Of a stretch of 8,853 nt of DNA, positions 5,490 to 8,853 are shown one piece after another. The notes beneath the pieces were generated by a model. The model did no database searches. It was given only the letters and a program-made list of their open reading frames with translations, and was not told the DNA's origin. Made by a program: the position numbers and the translations under genes. The DNA comes from an uncultured Kiloniellales bacterium (GTDB lineage Bacteria > Pseudomonadota > Alphaproteobacteria > Kiloniellales > JAKSDN01): positions 1-8,853 of the forward strand of contig CALJXB010000290.1 of the NCBI GenBank assembly GCA_937974415.1, given 5' to 3'. Positions within the stretch are counted from its first letter, which is position 1. Each line of letters opens with the position of its first letter.

Positions 5490-7424
5490 TCAGGACCCCC
5501 GCACCTGGCCGCCGGCGGCGGCGAGCGGGCGGAGGCCCGAGGCGCTGGGGTCGCGGCGCTGGGTCTCGATCAGGATGTCCCGCGCGATCGGCGCCGCCGA
5601 GCGCGAGCCGCTGCCGCCGTGCTCGACCACCACCGCACAGCAATAGCGCGGCCGGTGGACCGGCGCGAAGGCGACGAAGAGGCCGTGGTCGCGGTAGCGC
5701 CAATCCAGGTCCTCGTTCTTCTTGACCCCGCTCTGGCGTTCGCTGAGCGAGATGCGGCGCACCTGGGAGGTGCCGGTCTTGCCGGCCAGGGCCCAGGCTT
5801 CCTCTTCGATGCGCGAGCGGTAGGCGGTGCCGCGCTCGTGATTGCTGACCGCGTCCATGGCGTCGCCCACCACCTTCATATGCGCCTCGGATATCCCCAG
5901 CGGCGCGAAGCGCGAGGCGGCGACCTCGGCCACGTGACCGGCGGTGGCCTCCGGGCTGGACGGCGCTTCTTCGCCCTCCGCCATGGCGTCTCGGAAGCCG
6001 CGCACCAGGGTGGGACGCACGGCAAAGCCGCCATTGGCCAGGCGCGCCGTCATGACCGCCAGCTGCAGCGGCGTGGTCAGCACGAAGCCTTGGCCGATGG
6101 CGGTCACCAGAGTCTCGCCGCCCTGCCAGCGCTCGCCGATGACCGCTTGCTTCCAGGCGCGAGTGGGGATCACCCCGGCGCGCTCGCCGGGCAGCTCGAT
6201 GCCGGTTGCCTCGCCGAGGCCCAGGCGCACGGCCATCTCGGAGATGCGGTCGATGCCGGCGCGCCGCGCGATGTCGTAGAAATAGACGTCGCAGGATTGC
6301 TTGATGCCGTCGTGCATGCCGAGCCAGCCGTGGCCGTGGCGCTTCCAGCAGTGAAACCGCGAGCGCCCCAGTTCCATGAAGCCCGGGCAAAAGACCTTGT
6401 GCCCCGGGCTGACGCCGGCCTCCATGGCGGCCAAGGCGACGACCATCTTGAACGTCGAGCCAGGCGCGTAGGTGCCGCCGATCGCCTTGTTGTTGAGCGG
6501 CCCCAAGGGGTCGTTCGCCAGCTCCTGCCACTGCCGGCTGCTGAGGCCGATGTTGAAGGCGCTGGCGTCGTAGCTGGGCGCCGAGGACAGCGCCAGCACC
6601 TCGCCGCTGTGAACGTTCATGACCACCGCCGAGGCGCTGCGCACGCCCAGCAGGCGCTGGTGGACGAAGTTCTGCAGACCGGCATCCACGCTCAGCACCA
6701 GCTCGCGGCCAGGTTTGCCCTCGTCGCGGCTGAGCTCGCGGATCACGCGGCCGACGGCGTTGACCTCGACCTGGCTGGTGCCGGCGGTTCCGCGCAGCTT
6801 GTCGTCGAAGCGCCGTTCCATGCCGGTCTTGCCGATGCGGAAGCCCGGCAGCTCCAGCAGCGGGTCGCCGCTCAACTCGTGCTCGGCCACGGCGGCCACG
6901 TAGCCGAGGATCTGGGTCATCGGCTCGCCGAAGGGATAGCGGCGGGTCTGGCCCATCTCGATCGCCACCCCGGGCAGCGCCGGGGCATTGACCTCCAGGC
7001 GGCTGACGTCATGCCAGCTCAGGTTATCCAGCACGGTGACCGGCACGAAGGGCCGCCGGCGGCGGACTTCCTTCAGGATGCGCGCGCGATCCTCCTCGCT
7101 CACCTCTATGATGCGGGAGAGATCGTCGAGGGTCCGGCCGAGGTCGGAGGTCTGCTCCGGCACCACGACGACCTGGAAGTTGGCCTGGTTGTCGGCCAGC
7201 GCCGTGCCGAAGCGGTCGACGATGCGCCCGCGCGGCGGCGCCAGGAGACGAATGTTGATCCGGTTGTCTTCGGCGAGCGTGCGATAACGCTCGCCCTCAA
7301 CGACCTGCAGGTAGTACATGCGGCCGATGAGGCTCGCCATGAGCGCCGTCTGGCCGCCAGCCAGCAAGAGCGCGCGGCGGGAAAAGGTCTTGAAGCGCGT
7401 CTGATCCTCGTGGACGTAGGCCAT
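5490..7424 (-). CDS. mrdA: Penicillin-binding protein 2 (elongation-specific transpeptidase)
   Basis: Class B PBP that cross-links new peptidoglycan and activates RodA in the Rod complex; target of mecillinam in relatives. The 644 residues fit the family. An N-terminal signal-anchor spans about residues 17-40 after a short basic cytoplasmic tail. The dimerisation domain has PPRGRIVDRFG (63-73). The transpeptidase domain has the catalytic SxxK as S323-T-F-K326 in YAPGSTFKM, SxD in the usual PBP2 form S377-C-D379, and K549-T-G551 in AGKTGTSQV. The segment with FCPGF and RFHCW (345-360) carries the paired cysteines common in PBP2. ATG at 7424 has GAGAGGG just upstream and lies 13 bases after the mreD stop. 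All catalytic motifs are intact. Very long antisense frames across this gene are a by-product of high GC. Confidence 0.97.
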   Translation of the reverse strand: MAYVHEDQTRFKTFSRRALLLAGGQTALMASLIGRMYYLQVVEGERYRTLAEDNRINIRLLAPPRGRIVDRFGTALADNQANFQVVVVPEQTSDLGRTLDDLSRIIEVSEEDRARILKEVRRRRPFVPVTVLDNLSWHDVSRLEVNAPALPGVAIEMGQTRRYPFGEPMTQILGYVAAVAEHELSGDPLLELPGFRIGKTGMERRFDDKLRGTAGTSQVEVNAVGRVIRELSRDEGKPGRELVLSVDAGLQNFVHQRLLGVRSASAVVMNVHSGEVLALSSAPSYDASAFNIGLSSRQWQELANDPLGPLNNKAIGGTYAPGSTFKMVVALAAMEAGVSPGHKVFCPGFMELGRSRFHCWKRHGHGWLGMHDGIKQSCDVYFYDIARRAGIDRISEMAVRLGLGEATGIELPGERAGVIPTRAWKQAVIGERWQGGETLVTAIGQGFVLTTPLQLAVMTARLANGGFAVRPTLVRGFRDAMAEGEEAPSSPEATAGHVAEVAASRFAPLGISEAHMKVVGDAMDAVSNHERGTAYRSRIEEEAWALAGKTGTSQVRRISLSERQSGVKKNEDLDWRYRDHGLFVAFAPVHRPRYCCAVVVEHGGSGSRSAAPIARDILIETQRRDPSASGLRPLAAAGGQVRGS

Positions 7425-7437
7425 GGACCCTCTCGCC

Positions 7438-7974
7438 CTATCGCACCAAGGTGCGCTGTAGCTGGCTCAGCACCCAGGCCAGGCAGGGATAGCCCGCGAT
7501 CGTGGCGAAAAATTGGAACAGGGTCGGATCCGGATCGAAAAAGCGGGTTTCGATCAGGCAGGTCAGCAGCCAGGTGGAGAGGGAGGCCGCCGCAGCCACC
7601 GGCACGAACACCAGCCATATCGCCAGGAACCCCGCCCCCACGAGCAGTCGGCGCAGGCTCTCGACCAAGCCATAAACCACCAACAACGAAAGGATGCCCA
7701 CGCCGGGCGGCCCAGCGGTCAAGAGATCGTGGAACAGGCCGATCAGGAAGATCGCCCAGACCGGCATGAGGTTGGGCTTGTGGACCGACCAGTAATAGAC
7801 CGCGATCAGCGGCAGCGCGGGAATGACCGGCGACAAGAGCGGGACCCTGAGCGGGACCATGGCGACCATGATCAGCAGCAGGGTCACGAAAAACGGCAGG
7901 ATTTGACGGGCGATGAGGTCCAGGCGATGCCAAACGTCTTCCCGCACGGCGGCGTGCCTCCGATTAATCGCCAT
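7438..7974 (-). CDS. mreD: Rod shape-determining protein MreD
   Basis: Small integral membrane protein of the MreBCD complex, thought to link MreC and the cell-wall synthases. The 178 residues are about the usual length (160-180). Five or six hydrophobic segments run through the protein, starting near QILPFFVTLLLIMVAMVPL. The conserved central segment includes PNLMPVWAIFLIGLFHDLLTAGPPGVG, split here as PNLMPVWAIF, LIGLFHDLL and TAGPPGVG. The ATG at 7974 overlaps the last 11 bases of mreC, and its AGGAG abuts the start codon with no spacing. A GTG nine codons later (7947) has GGAGG nine bases upstream and may be the real start. Sequence conservation in this family is low, but hydropathy, position and the HDLL-type motif agree. 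Confidence 0.93.
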   Translation of the reverse strand: MAINRRHAAVREDVWHRLDLIARQILPFFVTLLLIMVAMVPLRVPLLSPVIPALPLIAVYYWSVHKPNLMPVWAIFLIGLFHDLLTAGPPGVGILSLLVVYGLVESLRRLLVGAGFLAIWLVFVPVAAAASLSTWLLTCLIETRFFDPDPTLFQFFATIAGYPCLAWVLSQLQRTLVR

Positions 7975-8827
7975 CTCCTGCAGACAGCAGTAGCCCCGGC
8001 AGCTCGTAATCGATCAGGCGCAGATACTCCATGCGGTCCCAATCGACGAAGGGCTGCACCCGCACTTTGCCGTCTTCTGAAGCCGCCACCACACCCACCG
8101 GCAGTCCCGCCGGGAAGACGCCGCCGTCGCCGGAGGTCAGGATCCGGTCGCCCGGCTCGACCTGGCTGCGCGGGCCGAGATAGAGCAGCGCCGGGCGATT
8201 GGTGTTGTTGCCGGCGAGCACCGCGCGCTCGCGGCTATGGGCCAGCATCACGGGGATCCGGCTGTTCATGTCGGTGATCAAAAGGACCTGGGCAGCGCGC
8301 GTGCCGACCTGGGCGACCCGGCCCGCCAGGCCTTCTCCGGTGACCGCGGCCTGGCCCTGGACCACGCCGTCGCGCTGGCCGGCGCTCACCAGCACCGAGC
8401 GGACGAAGGCCCCGCCGTTGTCGGCGACGACCCGCGCCGTGATGTAGCGGCTGCTGGGATCCGGCGCCATGCGCAGGAGATCCCGCAAAGCGCCGTTTTC
8501 CGCCTCGAGACGGTAGGCCACCGCCTGCCAGGACCTGAGCCGCCGGTTGGCCTCCCGCAATTCGGCGTTCTCCTTGGCGAGCGCCATCAAGTTCTGGGCG
8601 CTTTCCAGGGTGTCCACCGTGCTGCTGATCGGCCGCGAGGCGAAATCAAGCATCGGGGCTACGGCATCGGCGACCACGGCTCGCGCCCGCTCGACGACGC
8701 CGCTTTGGGTTCGCCCGAGCAGCATCAGCGCGACCGCCGCCGTAATGAGGAGAAGCAGAGCCGAGCGCTGGATCCAAGCCTTGAGGGGCTGGGCCAGCTT
8801 CAGAACCGTGCTCGAGCTCCTGTCCAA
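7964..8827 (-). CDS. mreC: Rod shape-determining protein MreC
   Basis: Bitopic inner-membrane protein whose periplasmic part forms a scaffold that binds and activates PBP2-RodA. The 287 residues fit the family. There is a basic cytoplasmic N-terminus, one transmembrane helix at about 22-38 (ALLLLITAAVALMLLG), a coiled coil at about 70-115 (NLMALAKENAELREANRRLR and following), then the beta-barrel region with ARVVADNGGAFVRSVLV, GLAGRV, VLLITDMNSRIPVML and GDRILTSGDGGVFPAGLPVG. Start is TTG at 8827 with AGGAGG about five bases upstream; no ATG or GTG in frame offers a better start. The stop overlaps mreD. mreB is expected to the right of the window. Confidence 0.96.
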   Translation of the reverse strand: MDRSSSTVLKLAQPLKAWIQRSALLLLITAAVALMLLGRTQSGVVERARAVVADAVAPMLDFASRPISSTVDTLESAQNLMALAKENAELREANRRLRSWQAVAYRLEAENGALRDLLRMAPDPSSRYITARVVADNGGAFVRSVLVSAGQRDGVVQGQAAVTGEGLAGRVAQVGTRAAQVLLITDMNSRIPVMLAHSRERAVLAGNNTNRPALLYLGPRSQVEPGDRILTSGDGGVFPAGLPVGVVAASEDGKVRVQPFVDWDRMEYLRLIDYELPGLLLSAGDGD

Positions 8828-8831
8828 ATGG

Positions 8832-8837
8832 TCCTCC
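8832..8837 (-). promoter_or_regulatory. mreC: Ribosome-binding site supporting the TTG start of mreC
   Basis: GGAGGA on the minus strand sits four bases before TTG at 8827. The strong match and correct spacing decide the start despite the rarer codon. Confidence 0.75.
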
Positions 8838-8853
8838 TGACCGAATCCGCCTT

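Noticed and set aside
4373..5725. 450-codon plus-strand frame antisense to rodA
   Set aside because: Composition is dominated by Gln, Glu, His, Asp and Gly from reversed GC-rich codons, and RodA is clearly the real gene.
5253..7769. Very long plus-strand frame of 838 codons antisense to mrdA and mreD
   Set aside because: Its translation is low-complexity and rich in Ala, Arg, His, Asp and Gly, with no domain pattern. Long antisense frames are expected opposite GC-rich genes, and PBP2 and MreD on the other strand are unmistakable.

Overview
The window looks like chromosome of a high-GC alphaproteobacterium, probably Rhodospirillales/Kiloniellales-like. Two things point there: an F1-ATPase inhibitor zeta (DUF1476) protein, a family known essentially from Alphaproteobacteria, and an mreC-mreD-mrdA-rodA cluster with alphaproteobacterial-type sequences. 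All supported genes lie on the minus strand. No complete new system is visible; the interest is in a mosaic accessory half and in unusual translation starts.

Right half (about 4214-8853), GC-rich core: a tightly packed cell-elongation operon read right to left. It runs mreC (scaffold), mreD (membrane adaptor), mrdA (PBP2 transpeptidase), then rodA (SEDS glycosyltransferase). Together these are most of the Rod complex that inserts lateral-wall peptidoglycan; mreB would be expected just beyond the right edge. Gene spacings run from an 11-base overlap to a 13-base gap, so co-transcription and translational coupling are likely. A tRNA-Lys(CUU) gene follows rodA, with a plausible promoter of its own.

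Left half (1-4137), lower GC: sampled lines drop from about 70% GC in rodA to about 43% in the glutamine synthetase gene, and the change falls at the 3' end of the tRNA. Right to left it holds about 500 bases with no convincing gene and a truncated, frameshifted aldo/keto reductase pseudogene. Next come a small helical protein of unknown function, a DUF1476 gene without a canonical start codon, and a type II (eukaryote-like) glutamine synthetase. After a roughly 310-base gene-poor gap comes an MscS-type mechanosensitive channel that runs off the left edge. This fits an accessory or island-like segment next to a tRNA gene, though no integrase is seen here.

Functionally, the DUF1476 and glutamine synthetase genes form a compact pair (47-base gap) that places a predicted ATP synthase regulator beside an ATP-consuming ammonia-assimilation enzyme. 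The channel would handle osmotic downshock. The AKR pseudogene and the empty stretch indicate past rearrangement on the accessory side of the tRNA.
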